A DNA stretch of 64,000 bases, taken from JAPPHA01 sp963664045 (GTDB taxonomy: Bacteria; Pseudomonadota; Alphaproteobacteria; Rhodobacterales; Rhodobacteraceae). A model generated the notes under the pieces. It saw only the letters and a program-made list of their open reading frames with translations. It was not told where the DNA came from and did not search any database. The position numbers and the translations under genes were made by a program. The stretch lies in the NCBI GenBank assembly GCA_963664045.2, contig CAXXGT010000009.1, forward strand, positions 62,001 through 126,000, in the 5' to 3' direction. This document shows positions 1-8,475 of the stretch, in pieces (positions within the stretch are counted from its first letter, which is position 1; each line of letters opens with the position of its first letter).

Positions 1-165
1 GGAGCGGTCCGCCACCTCGCGGGCGAGGATGGTCACAGACGTATATGTCGACCGGCAAGTTCATGTTCAGGGACAGGGGCTTCTGCGCCGGCAACCCTTG
101 AGACCCGTGGAATCGATCGAATGGCCGCTTACGCCCTTACGCGGATCGCAACTCCGCGCGTTTCC
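1..165. other. Left edge, no supported gene
   Basis: This stretch lies downstream of the minus-strand recombinase and is cut by the window edge. Short open frames here overlap in every direction without a recognisable motif. I see no gene, RNA or clear hairpin. Confidence 0.4.
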
Positions 166-1170
166 TCAAATCCCGATCCTCTCGATTTCATCCAGCGAAA
201 CGCGATCGGCACGCCGGTCATAGAGCTTGGTCGTCTTGGGGTCCGCGTGGCCAGCCAGGTACTGTGCGACCTCGACACGGGCCTCCGGGTTTTCCAGGTA
301 CGCTGTAATGCCGGTCGCCCTGAAGCTGTGGTTGCAGACATCTGTCGAAATTCCCGCCGCCCGGGCACGTCGCCGGAGCATTTCCCATGCACGTTGCCGG
401 ATGAGGCGTCGGTCCGATAGCGAGCCGTCGCGGTTGAGCGCGCGGAACAGGGGACCATCACGGTCCGGGGCGATTCCGGCTACCTCGATGTAGTCCCGGA
501 GATAGGTCTCGAGGTTGTGATGGCAGGGCACTTCCAGCACCTTGCCGCCCTTTTCATGGAGGCGCAGCCAGAGACGGCCGTCGGTGAGGAAGACGTCCTT
601 CACGTTCATGGCGAGCGCTGCGGAAATTCGCGCGAAGCTGTACGTCATGGTCGCGATCAAGGCGCGGTCGCGAAGACCTCCGACGGTCTCCACCGGGATG
701 GACTGCAGGAAGCCGCGGCACTCGGCGGCGGAAAGAACTGGTGTCGTCCCGCGGCGAACAGTGTGCTTCGGACCGCGCACGGCGGCGGCCGGCGACGACG
801 TTACCACCTGGCGGACCGTCAGCCAGTCGAACAGCCGCCGGACCCCGGCCAACTCCTGCTTGACCGTCGGACGCGACGCCTCGCGCATGCGTTCCTCCAG
901 CCACACCGCGATGTGGACCGGCTCGATGTCGACGACATCGTTGACTCCGTATTCCGCAAGCCAGTCGAACAGCCTGAACGCCGCGCGTGCGTAGGCCTGG
1001 CGGGTGTTCGGGTTGCGGATCTGCGCGGTGAAGAAGTCTAGCCACGCACGCTGGCCAGCGAGTCCGGAGTTCGCGATCTGGGCCGGGACGACGACGCCTG
1101 CGGCGGCGGAGAATGAAGACGTCGCGGATGTCGAAGCCTCCGCACGAATGATGTCTACCGTTTTAGTCAA
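166..1170 (-). CDS. Tyrosine recombinase / phage-type integrase
   Basis: Site-specific DNA recombinase of 334 residues. A core-binding, SAM-like N-terminal half (about residues 40-125, with NTRQAYARAAFRLFDWL) is followed by the catalytic domain. The catalytic set is visible: Arg in SFARISA, Lys in HEKGGK, the HSFRATG box (HxxR), a later His in AGHADPKTT and the nucleophile Tyr in KLYDRR, so it may be active. It has no Arm/DUF4102 domain and therefore belongs to a different subgroup from the two integrases at 2.5-4.9 kb. It probably belongs to a mobile element whose other genes lie to the left or have been lost. Confidence 0.9.
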   Translation of the reverse strand: MTKTVDIIRAEASTSATSSFSAAAGVVVPAQIANSGLAGQRAWLDFFTAQIRNPNTRQAYARAAFRLFDWLAEYGVNDVVDIEPVHIAVWLEERMREASRPTVKQELAGVRRLFDWLTVRQVVTSSPAAAVRGPKHTVRRGTTPVLSAAECRGFLQSIPVETVGGLRDRALIATMTYSFARISAALAMNVKDVFLTDGRLWLRLHEKGGKVLEVPCHHNLETYLRDYIEVAGIAPDRDGPLFRALNRDGSLSDRRLIRQRAWEMLRRRARAAGISTDVCNHSFRATGITAYLENPEARVEVAQYLAGHADPKTTKLYDRRADRVSLDEIERIGI

Positions 1171-2003
1171 ACCTGGGCAGTTCCTCTGTAGTCCGGGTCA
1201 TGCTCTTTGACCTGTCCGGATTGAAGGGTCCATAAACGCCGTTTTGTACGGGTCAGCAGGAAAAGACAAAGGGTGGCGATTATTGTTGGTTTTTCACATT
1301 GGGCGGCGCGACAACCGGGTTTCTCTGGCCCGTCCGGCCTACCACTGTCCGATTCCCATCCCAAGTGTCAACTGGGGTTGCTGGATAGCCAACAGCAATA
1401 CCATCGAACAATTGTTTGAAGGACATCGCTGTATCAACATCGTTGTCAGGTTGGAAATACGGTCATATCGGGCCGCTTGCTCTCTGTCCTGAGCGTGCAA
1501 TAATGTTCTTCGCAACTCAACGATCATTTTGCTCTGATTGAACGATTGTACCGCAACTGCCTGCGGAAAATTTGTTCGCGATTGCAGGAGATCGGCAAAA
1601 TTACATGGCAAAACGACGGACCTGGAGTCCGGAGAACCGGGAAAATTCCTTTGCGACAATCGCACGAAATGTTGCTTAATTCGACGCAACCGTTGTTGAC
1701 CAGATAAGGTTGATGCGCTCCGACTACGCCACATTTCGGCAGATCGCCGCGTCGCCCTCAAGCTGCTGGCCATCTTTCGCCAAGTAGACGCACCTACAGG
1801 AAACCGGGCATTTGGTTACGCATTGCCGTCATGCGGGTCGCCAAACGGAACGGAATGATGTGAGTGTCAAACCACAAAATCCCCGAGGTCAATTGGCACA
1901 AGAACTCCGAAGTCCACGTCAGCCAAGGCATTTCCTTCTCTGCCAACCGTAGATAGTCGCCCCGGTCCGGATCTTTCGGTTATCCCCACCGGAAAACGCG
2001 TAT
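1171..2003. other. Gene-poor interval between recombinase and methylase relic
   Basis: More than 800 bases separate the first recombinase from the methylase fragment. Both strands carry only short frames with no recognisable motif; the longest is on the minus strand at 1339-1773. The GC content looks lower than in the neighbouring operons, which fits decayed or foreign DNA. I see no gene that can be supported. Confidence 0.5.
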
Positions 2004-2520
2004 TCAGTCCGGAACCGGTACTGCAACGACTATGGCAAGTTCGTCTTCTGAGAGTCCGAATACGCGGTTCACAAGACGTTCAATCTGCAGTCTTACGTCA
2101 TCGATAGAACGATTCAGTCGCATCCTTTGTTGCGGAGTTCAGGTGGGTTCGAAAGCATCAAGCCTGCCACTTGTCTGGACTACGAGGGCCTCGAACTCAG
2201 CTCTTGTCTCCCCCCCAGGAACCGGGATGGGTAACGTTTCGACGAATTGCTTGCCATGGGAGTAGTACCCGCTGCGGAATACGCTTGTATTCGTTCGCAC
2301 AAACGTTTCGCTGAGCTGACGATTCAACACCGCCAAAATGTAGTTGTTCGAAACGTCCGCACCAGGCCGGGGGCGGACCGGATAGCAGGGACCGTTGCCG
2401 CCGCCGTTCACGATTTTATCGCAGTCATCATTGGCATAGCTTGAGCCCGTGGAGAGGATCGGCAGAATGATCTTTTCTCCCGCGAATCTCGTGAGACTTT
2501 GCGACCGACTGTTTCGATAA
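2004..2520 (-). pseudogene. 3' remnant of an Eco57I/TaqI-type DNA methylase (C-terminal specificity region)
   Basis: A frame running from about 2520 to 2139 reads GEKIILPIL, then GGGNGPCYPVRP, NNYILAVLNRQLSE, SVFRSGYYSHGKQFVETLP and IPVPG. This is the typical order of the TaqI-like C-terminal specificity domain in Eco57I-family and related restriction or defence methylases. The frame stops at 2139 after LDAFEPT. The expected next segment resumes in another frame at 2123-2004 (LNRSIDDVRLQIERLV...FGLSEDELAIV), so a frameshift separates the two pieces. The methyltransferase domain is missing: an in-frame stop lies just upstream and the next gene is an integrase. This is the 3' end of a lost restriction-modification or defence gene. 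Confidence 0.75.
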
Positions 2521-2561
2521 CACTACGTGCTGTAGCGAGCCCACCGACGGTATTTGGGACC

Positions 2562-3740
2562 TCAAGTTTCACTCTGTGGGCGTTGAGACAATCCCAGCAG
2601 CCCGGAAACGGCTTCGCCTATCCTCTCGGCGGCGGCGGCAACGTCACGGTCCCCGACGTGAGCGTAACGAAATGTCATGGTCGCCTCCCGGTGGCCAAGC
2701 AGCCGTGCCACAACCGGCAGGGGGACTCCCTTCATGACAGCCTGACTCGCATATGTGTGTCGAAGATCATGCAGCCTGACGTCGGCGAGGCCGGCCCGTT
2801 CTCTGATCCGGGCCCAAAGGTTGAGATCGCGTCTATAGGGCCTCGCCGGATTGACAGGAGAAGGAAAAACGAAAAGGCCGTTCCCGTCCCGCTGCCGGTC
2901 GATGACAGCACGGGCGTCCTCGCTCAGGTACACAATTCGCGGGCCGGTCTTGCTGTCGGTGAGCAGGAGCTTGTCGCCGTCGACCTCGGACCACTGCAGG
3001 TCTTTGATCTCGCTCTTGCGGCATCCCGTGAACAAGAGCAGGCGAATGATGTCCGCCTGCCGCGCCCGGGCAGGTCGCTCGGCCTCACATTGTTCGATGG
3101 CCTTGAGCAGGCGGACGATTTCCTCCGCCGACAGGAACCGGGTGAGCTTGGGTCTCAAGTTCATCTTTGTGTGCCGGGTCGGATTCATGGCGACATGGCC
3201 GGTGGCGATGGCATGGTTCATGATCTGCCGGAGAATCGCCAACGCCTTGTTTGCATTCCCCGGCGCCGTCACGCTGTAGTGATCGAACCAGGCATCCACG
3301 CTAGCCGGAGTAATCCGGTCGAGTGGCAGACGCCCGAATGCCGGAAGCAGCTGGCTTCGCAGAAGAGAATCCACGAATCTCCGTGTCGACGGTTTCCAGC
3401 GGCCACAATGGCCGACCTTCCATGGATCTTCCACGTAGTCCCGGAACAACGGCATGTTGGACCCGGACATCGGTTTCGTTCCGGCTTCGACGGCGTGCCC
3501 GTCCAACTGGATCGAAAGACACTCTGTTCGGGCATCATGAACACTCTTCAGCGTCATCGGGCCAAGCGAGATTCGCCGGTTCTGACCCGCCCCTTTCATG
3601 TGGAAGACATATCCCCGGAATCCGGACGTTCGGACGCGAACCCCGAGACCGGGGGTGACAGTATCCCGGACCGTGTAGTCGCACTTGCCGGGTTTGAGAC
3701 GCATGATGCCGGCGTCGGTCAGGCGTTTACGCTTTGTCAT
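2562..3740 (-). CDS. Arm-DNA-binding (DUF4102) tyrosine integrase
   Basis: Site-specific recombinase of 392 residues. The N-terminal Arm DNA-binding domain (residues 1-85, RLTDAGIMRLKPGK and GLGVRVRTSG) precedes a core-binding domain and a catalytic domain. Catalytic residues are Arg in TGCRKSEI, Lys in TDSKTGPR, LHDLRHTYAS, the His in LLGHREATMT and Tyr in RYAHV. It is complete and plausibly active. Its start lies 3 bases after the stop of a similar integrase, so the two are probably co-transcribed. Family members usually integrate prophages or genomic islands. Confidence 0.92.
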   Translation of the reverse strand: MTKRKRLTDAGIMRLKPGKCDYTVRDTVTPGLGVRVRTSGFRGYVFHMKGAGQNRRISLGPMTLKSVHDARTECLSIQLDGHAVEAGTKPMSGSNMPLFRDYVEDPWKVGHCGRWKPSTRRFVDSLLRSQLLPAFGRLPLDRITPASVDAWFDHYSVTAPGNANKALAILRQIMNHAIATGHVAMNPTRHTKMNLRPKLTRFLSAEEIVRLLKAIEQCEAERPARARQADIIRLLLFTGCRKSEIKDLQWSEVDGDKLLLTDSKTGPRIVYLSEDARAVIDRQRDGNGLFVFPSPVNPARPYRRDLNLWARIRERAGLADVRLHDLRHTYASQAVMKGVPLPVVARLLGHREATMTFRYAHVGDRDVAAAAERIGEAVSGLLGLSQRPQSET

Positions 3741-3743
3741 GAA

Positions 3744-4865
3744 TCAACCCTCCCCGCCCAGGACCGGCGCCACGGCGTCGACGGCGGACCGCACAGAGTC
3801 ATCCGCAAGATGGATGTATTTCAGGGTCGTCTCCGGCTGGCTGTGACCTAGCAGGCGGCCGATGGTGAGAACGGTCTCACCGGCCTGCAGGGCCAGGCTT
3901 GCGTACGAATGACGGAGATCATGAAGGCGAACATCCCCGAGATCCGCCTCGTCACGCAGCTTTTGCCAGAAATAATCCAGACCCTGTGCCGGGCCGCCTC
4001 CGGTCATTCCCGAAAAGACCCACGTGCTCGTTCGGGGACGGCCATCGAGGACAGTACGGGCGGCAGAAGACAGCCAGACGGTTCGCGGTCCCGTCTTGCT
4101 GTCCCTCAGGAAGAGATGGCCGTCGCGGTAATCCCGCCATTGCAGGGTCATGATCTCGCTTCGTCGGCAACCGGTGAGGAGGAGCAACCTCACCGCGGCG
4201 GCCAGGACATGGCCATCATGCCTTGCCAGCACGGTTCCCAGCCGACGGGTTTCCCCCCGGGACAGGAACCGTTCACGCCCCCGCCGCCGGTACCGCCGAA
4301 TGTTTCGGCACGGATTGCTTCCTTCCGGTCGGTATCCGAGGACTTCGGCTTCCCGCATGATCACGGACAGGACCGGCGCCGCCCGGTCGGCGGCAGCTGG
4401 AATCGACCGGAGGGAGGCGAACCATTGCTGGACATCCCGACTCGTGATGGCGCCGATCGGCTGTCCCCGGAACCGGGGAAGGATCTGGTTCTTCAGGTAC
4501 CGGCGATTGACCGCGAGCGTGCCCGGCTTCCAGTTTCGGGCATAGCGGTGGAAAACGGTCTCGGCGACATCTTCGAACGGAGTTTCTGCCAAGGCCTCAA
4601 CTGAACGGGATGGCCCGCCCGTCCGGAGTGACGCCAGATGCGATTGGGCCGAAGACCTGGCCTCGGCCAATTGCATCGTACCGGCATCGCCGATGACCTT
4701 CCACACGCGCTGCCCGTTGTTCTGTGCGTGAGCGAAATATCGCTTGCGGCCGGACGGCAGGATCCGGACGCCGAAACCGCGGAGTTCCGTGTCGCGGACC
4801 TCACGAACGGACTTGCCGGGCTTGAGGGAATTGATCAGACGCTGGGTCAGGCGGCGATTGGCCAT
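3744..4865 (-). CDS. Second Arm-DNA-binding tyrosine integrase, tandem with the first
   Basis: Recombinase of 373 residues with the same layout as its downstream neighbour: Arm domain (MANRRLTQRLINSLKPGK, residues 1-75), core-binding domain (about 95-190) and catalytic domain. Arg in TGCRRSEI, Lys in RDSKTGPR, LHDLRHSYAS, the His in LLGHSQPETT and Tyr in KYIHLAD are all present. The two proteins are clearly related but diverged, so this is an old pair rather than a fresh duplication. Paired Arm-type integrases of this kind may recombine jointly; that is inference. Confidence 0.92.
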   Translation of the reverse strand: MANRRLTQRLINSLKPGKSVREVRDTELRGFGVRILPSGRKRYFAHAQNNGQRVWKVIGDAGTMQLAEARSSAQSHLASLRTGGPSRSVEALAETPFEDVAETVFHRYARNWKPGTLAVNRRYLKNQILPRFRGQPIGAITSRDVQQWFASLRSIPAAADRAAPVLSVIMREAEVLGYRPEGSNPCRNIRRYRRRGRERFLSRGETRRLGTVLARHDGHVLAAAVRLLLLTGCRRSEIMTLQWRDYRDGHLFLRDSKTGPRTVWLSSAARTVLDGRPRTSTWVFSGMTGGGPAQGLDYFWQKLRDEADLGDVRLHDLRHSYASLALQAGETVLTIGRLLGHSQPETTLKYIHLADDSVRSAVDAVAPVLGGEG

Positions 4866-4974
4866 GGGTTTTCTCCCGAATCAGTTGCACTGGCGAACCG
4901 GAATGCGGCCGACTGGCCGTTTCCGGTTCTTGACACGAGAGAGAAAAAAGGCTTTAAATCAGACCGTTAAGGTC

Positions 4975-5268
4975 TCAACAGCACCGAAGGTGCGTTACGG
5001 GGTGTATCGCGAGATCGTGGCAACCGTCGAGATCTTCGCAACTCGGGGCCAGGACGATTGCCCGCTGCGCGACGAGGGTTTCGAGGCGGTGCTCGGTGCA
5101 CCCGGTATCGCGGTGATCGACGAAACAGGCCGCAAGCCTCCCGGTGAGGTTGAACAGGTGGTCGGCCTCGCGCAGCAGCAGGATGCCACCGTCGGAGGTC
5201 AACCGGCTGCTGTCGAAAAGGCCGACGACACGGCGTCGTTCAAGGCAGGTTACGGCAAGCCGGAACAA
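4975..5268 (-). pseudogene. IS1380-family transposase, N-terminal fragment
   Basis: The 97-residue frame contains FDSSRLTSDGGILLLREAD and RLAACFVDHRD, typical of the first 60-90 residues of IS1380-type DDE transposases, which are normally over 400 residues long. The rest is absent: the frame ends at 4975, just before the integrase pair. The start shown is a TTG. It is an insertion-sequence relic, perhaps truncated when the integrase-bearing element arrived or rearranged. Confidence 0.7.
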
Positions 5269-5347
5269 GCCATGCGATAACGCCCCGTTTCACGGTTCGG
5301 CTGATGAACACTCGTTGCAGCAACCAGATCGGGTGCATGATGCAGGT

Positions 5348-5908
5348 TCACTCCCCGGCGCGCACGGCTGCCATGAACCTGTCCCGGATCGTTACGGGAT
5401 GCGTGGAAATGACCGGAACCCTTACGTTCCCGCTATCGCATTTTGACACGATGACGGTCATCTGCCCGTCGCCGAGCGCTGCCTTGACCTGGTCTGCGGT
5501 GTCCGCTGCGCTGCATTCCACGACATTTTCGCATCCGCACGCGCGGGCCACTGCTGCCAGCGACGTCAGGCGTCCCGTGTAGGTCGGCTGGTCGCCCGTC
5601 GAACCGTAGGAACCGTTGTCGATTATCAGGAGAATGAAATTGTCCCGAGGGTTGTTGGCGATGGTCGCAAGGGTGGCGAGGTTGGTCAGGACCGAACCGT
5701 CACCGTCGATGGAAATCACGGGTTTGTCCTGGGCAACGGCGAGCCCGAAGCCGATGGATGACGCAAGGCCCATCGTCCCGAGCATGTAGAAATTTGTAGC
5801 CCGGTCGTCGAGTGCGCACAGCTCCTGGCTGGGCGCGCCGATGTTGCAGACAACCAGCTCGTCGCGGATCACCGGGACGAGGGATTTCAGGACGTCAAAG
5901 CGGATCAT
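5348..5908 (-). CDS. comE: Sulfopyruvate decarboxylase beta subunit (ThDP-binding)
   Basis: Protein of 186 residues belonging to the C-terminal, thiamine-diphosphate-binding half of decarboxylases. The ThDP motif starts at GDGSVLTN and ends with NNPRDN. MGLASSIGFGLA and DNGSYGSTGDQP are characteristic of ComE and phosphonopyruvate decarboxylases. I chose the ATG at 5908 because it overlaps the alpha-subunit stop in an ATGA junction. The split alpha/beta arrangement and the sulfolactate dehydrogenase upstream favour sulfopyruvate over phosphonopyruvate as substrate. The product would be sulfoacetaldehyde and CO2, in the cytoplasm. It is the last gene of the operon; no sulfoacetaldehyde acetyltransferase (Xsc) follows. 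Confidence 0.85.
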   Translation of the reverse strand: MIRFDVLKSLVPVIRDELVVCNIGAPSQELCALDDRATNFYMLGTMGLASSIGFGLAVAQDKPVISIDGDGSVLTNLATLATIANNPRDNFILLIIDNGSYGSTGDQPTYTGRLTSLAAVARACGCENVVECSAADTADQVKAALGDGQMTVIVSKCDSGNVRVPVISTHPVTIRDRFMAAVRAGE

Positions 5909-6411
5909 TCGGCAGCCCTCCAGAAACCTGTATCGCCCAGTATGGCGACGGGTTTGCTGCACATGTTCGCGTAGGCGAGTATGTCCGCCAACTCCTCGAC
6001 ATCACCCGGTTTGTGGAAGTGATAGGTGGGAATGTGCAACTGGTTCAGGATTGCCTTGGTGTGCAAAGCCATCTCGACCTGGCAGGCCACCGGTTCGCCC
6101 ACCTCGCCCCGGTAGCTGATGAGCATCGGCAACGGAACATGGTAGAACTGGATCAATGTGGCAAGCGTGTTCACGACGACCCCGAGCGCGGTGTTTTGCA
6201 TGATGATTGCAGGCTTCATGCCGCCGAGAAAGGCGCCGGCACAAAGACCCATGCCTTCATCTTCCTTGTTGCAGGGAATATGCGTAATGGCGTGCGTCTG
6301 ATCCAGGACCTGCAGCACTCCTGCAAGTTGCTTGCAGGGGACGGAAGACACGAAATCCGTCCCGTTATGCAGCAGGTCGGAAATGATCCTCCTGTCAATA
6401 TCATTGACCAT
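5905..6411 (-). CDS. comD: Sulfopyruvate decarboxylase alpha subunit
   Basis: Protein of 168 residues matching the pyrimidine-binding (PYR) half of ThDP decarboxylases. SSVPCKQL near the N-terminus and HIPCNKEDEGMGLCAGAFLGG carry the glutamate that activates ThDP. LISYRGEVGEP is typical of sulfopyruvate and phosphonopyruvate decarboxylases. A GGAG ribosome-binding site precedes the ATG. It overlaps comE by 4 bases and follows the dehydrogenase by 9 bases, so both subunits should be made together and form a heteromer. Confidence 0.86.
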   Translation of the reverse strand: MVNDIDRRIISDLLHNGTDFVSSVPCKQLAGVLQVLDQTHAITHIPCNKEDEGMGLCAGAFLGGMKPAIIMQNTALGVVVNTLATLIQFYHVPLPMLISYRGEVGEPVACQVEMALHTKAILNQLHIPTYHFHKPGDVEELADILAYANMCSKPVAILGDTGFWRAAE

Positions 6412-6420
6412 GTGATCTCC

Positions 6421-7344
6421 TTACGTTTTTCCGAGGCGGTTCAGGATGATATCTGCAATCATCCTGCTGACCCGGACGTTGCTGTCCTGCGTGACCCCGG
6501 CGATATGCGGAGTAAGCACCAGGTTCGAAAGGCCATCGAAGATCGCCGCCGCTTCGGCGGTCAGGGGTTCTGTCTCGAACACGTCGAGCGCGGCGCCTCC
6601 CAGGTGTCCGGACCGCATGGACGCGGCAAGCGCCGCTTCGTCGACGACGCCGCCCCGCGCCGCGTTGACAAGCACTGCGCCGGACTTCATCTGCGCCAGT
6701 TCCCCGGCGCTGATCATGTGCCGCGTCTTACCGTTCAGGGGCACGTGCAGGCTGACGATGTCGGCAACTCCGAGGACATCGCCCAGCTCCATGCGCTGAA
6801 CGCCCTTCCAGGCGGCATCGTCGGCAGGAAGAAAAGGATCATGGGCCACGATCGTCATGGACAGGCCCGCTGCCAGTTCCGCGGTTTTCTGCGCGATTGT
6901 GCCAAAGCCGATCAGGCCAAGCACGCGACCGGCAATCTCGCGACCCACGCAGGCCTCCCTCGGCCAGGCGCCTGACGTCATCGTGCTGTTGGCCCGGAAC
7001 GCTCCGCGCAGCAGCACGAGGGCGCTCGTCACGACATACTCGGCGACTGAACGAGTATTTGCCCCGGTCGCTGGAGCTACCTCGATGCCGCGTATCCCGC
7101 AGGCCGCAAGGTCGATATTGTCGAGCCCAACCCCGAGCCGTCCGACCAGGCGCAGGTCAGGCGCCTCCCTGAGGAGCGCTTCGTCCACCGTGGTCCTGTT
7201 TCGCACGACGAGCGCCTGCACGCCCGGCATCAATGCCGGTATCTCCGGCTGGTTGTCGGCCAGGTGCGGTGCATAGGTCGTCGGATGGGCCGCGGAAAGC
7301 ATCGCCACCGCAGCTTCGTCCATGAACTCGGTAACAAGGATCAT
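6421..7344 (-). CDS. slcC: NAD-dependent 2-hydroxyacid dehydrogenase, probably (S)-sulfolactate dehydrogenase
   Basis: D-isomer-type 2-hydroxyacid dehydrogenase of 307 residues. The Rossmann motif is GLIGFGTIAQ. The catalytic Arg is in NAARGG, Glu in DVFETEP and His in LTPHIAG. A longer start exists at 7362, but the ATG at 7344 overlaps the upstream stop as ATGA and is preferred. By family alone it could oxidise phosphoglycerate or other hydroxyacids. Immediate coupling to comDE, as in known sulfolactate-degrading bacteria, points to oxidation of sulfolactate to sulfopyruvate. Substrate assignment is inference from context. Confidence 0.8.
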   Translation of the reverse strand: MILVTEFMDEAAVAMLSAAHPTTYAPHLADNQPEIPALMPGVQALVVRNRTTVDEALLREAPDLRLVGRLGVGLDNIDLAACGIRGIEVAPATGANTRSVAEYVVTSALVLLRGAFRANSTMTSGAWPREACVGREIAGRVLGLIGFGTIAQKTAELAAGLSMTIVAHDPFLPADDAAWKGVQRMELGDVLGVADIVSLHVPLNGKTRHMISAGELAQMKSGAVLVNAARGGVVDEAALAASMRSGHLGGAALDVFETEPLTAEAAAIFDGLSNLVLTPHIAGVTQDSNVRVSRMIADIILNRLGKT

Positions 7345-8474
7345 CGGTGTTCCGTCCGGCATCGTTCCAGGTTGCTCCAGTCCTGGGTGCTCACGTCAAC
7401 TGCGCGGTTGGTTTTGGCGCTTTCTTCGGCCGCTTCGCCGAGCGCGACCGACCAGAGCCCATCGAGCACGCCGACCTCCGGGTCGCCGCTGCCGCGGCAT
7501 ATGAGGTCTCGAAACCGTTCATGCTGGAAGTACGTGGCTGCATGATGGTCCCCGGCTGCGAGCAGCGCCTGGTCGACGGGGATTTCCTCGCGGTGGACGG
7601 TCTTGTCCGCCCGGTGCGAAATCTCGATTTCCGCAGAGCGTTCCTTGCCGCCAGGGGAAAACCGGGCGGCGGCGGGGATCTTCGCATCGATCCTGGCGAT
7701 TTCGCCGGTGACCGAGATCACCTGCTGCCAGCGGGAACCCTCGGCGAACATGCAAAGGTCGAGCATGCCGCGCGTGCCGTTCTCGAAATCGACGACCACA
7801 TACGCATTGTCGATGATGTTGGGAACGTGACCGGCGTATATCTCGTCCAGGTGGTTCACGTCCACGCCGGCAGACGCGAAGACGCGCCGTGGATTGCTGC
7901 CGAGTGCCAGGCGCATCAGGTCCCAGAAGTGACAGCACTTCTCGACCAGCGTGCCGCCTGTGCGTGCGTTGAAGCGGTTCCAGTCGCCAACCTTTTCCAG
8001 GAAAGGAATCCGGTGTTCGCGCACCGACATCATCCGCGGCACACCAGCGGTCCCTCGGGTGAGTTCGGCCAGCAACCGCCGAACCGGCGGCATGTATCGG
8101 TATTCCATAGCGACCCACACGGGTGACGCACGCGCGACGGCCAGGCAGAGGATTTCGCTGCAGTCCCTTGAGGTCGTGCACACCGGTTTCTCACAGAGGA
8201 TGGGCAGGTCCGACCCGAGCACATCCAGCAGCACGCCGTGGTGGGTGTCGTTCGGTGAGGCGATGATCAGGGCGTCGCAGATCCCTGCGGCCAGCATTTC
8301 CCGGTGCCCGGCAAACCCCCTCGCCTTGCCACCAGTCGTGGCGATCGACTGAGCCCGCATGTCCGCGTCAGGGTCGGAGATCGCGGTGACTTCGCAACCC
8401 TCCAGGAGGGCGAGGTTCCGGATGTGCTCCTGCCCCATCATGCCCGAGCCGATCAGGCCGTATCGGATGCGCAT
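7341..8474 (-). CDS. Gfo/Idh/MocA-family protein, candidate NAD-dependent sulfoquinovosidase
   Basis: Protein of 377 residues with an N-terminal NAD-binding Rossmann fold (YGLIGSGMMGQEHIRNL) and the family signature CEKPVC. The C-terminal alpha/beta domain contains GGTLVEKCCHFWDLMR. The ATG at 8474 is chosen because it starts exactly at the Rossmann strand, one base from the preceding stop; upstream in-frame sequence does not look like protein. NAD-dependent sulfoquinovosidases (family GH188) adopt this fold and occur in sulfoquinovose clusters that lack a GH31 enzyme, as here. The alternative is an ordinary sugar dehydrogenase, or an enzyme oxidising sulfolactaldehyde. Function is inferred from context. 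Confidence 0.7.
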   Translation of the reverse strand: MRIRYGLIGSGMMGQEHIRNLALLEGCEVTAISDPDADMRAQSIATTGGKARGFAGHREMLAAGICDALIIASPNDTHHGVLLDVLGSDLPILCEKPVCTTSRDCSEILCLAVARASPVWVAMEYRYMPPVRRLLAELTRGTAGVPRMMSVREHRIPFLEKVGDWNRFNARTGGTLVEKCCHFWDLMRLALGSNPRRVFASAGVDVNHLDEIYAGHVPNIIDNAYVVVDFENGTRGMLDLCMFAEGSRWQQVISVTGEIARIDAKIPAAARFSPGGKERSAEIEISHRADKTVHREEIPVDQALLAAGDHHAATYFQHERFRDLICRGSGDPEVGVLDGLWSVALGEAAEESAKTNRAVDVSTQDWSNLERCRTEHR

Positions 8475-8475
8475 C

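Noticed and set aside
2499..3851. Long plus-strand frame opposite the integrase
   Set aside because: It is antisense to a well-supported integrase with all catalytic residues and has no recognisable motif; high GC produces such shadows.
166..4865. A RIT-like trio of recombinases
   Set aside because: RIT elements have three overlapping tandem recombinase genes. Here the third is 1.4 kb away, from another subgroup, and separated by a methylase relic.
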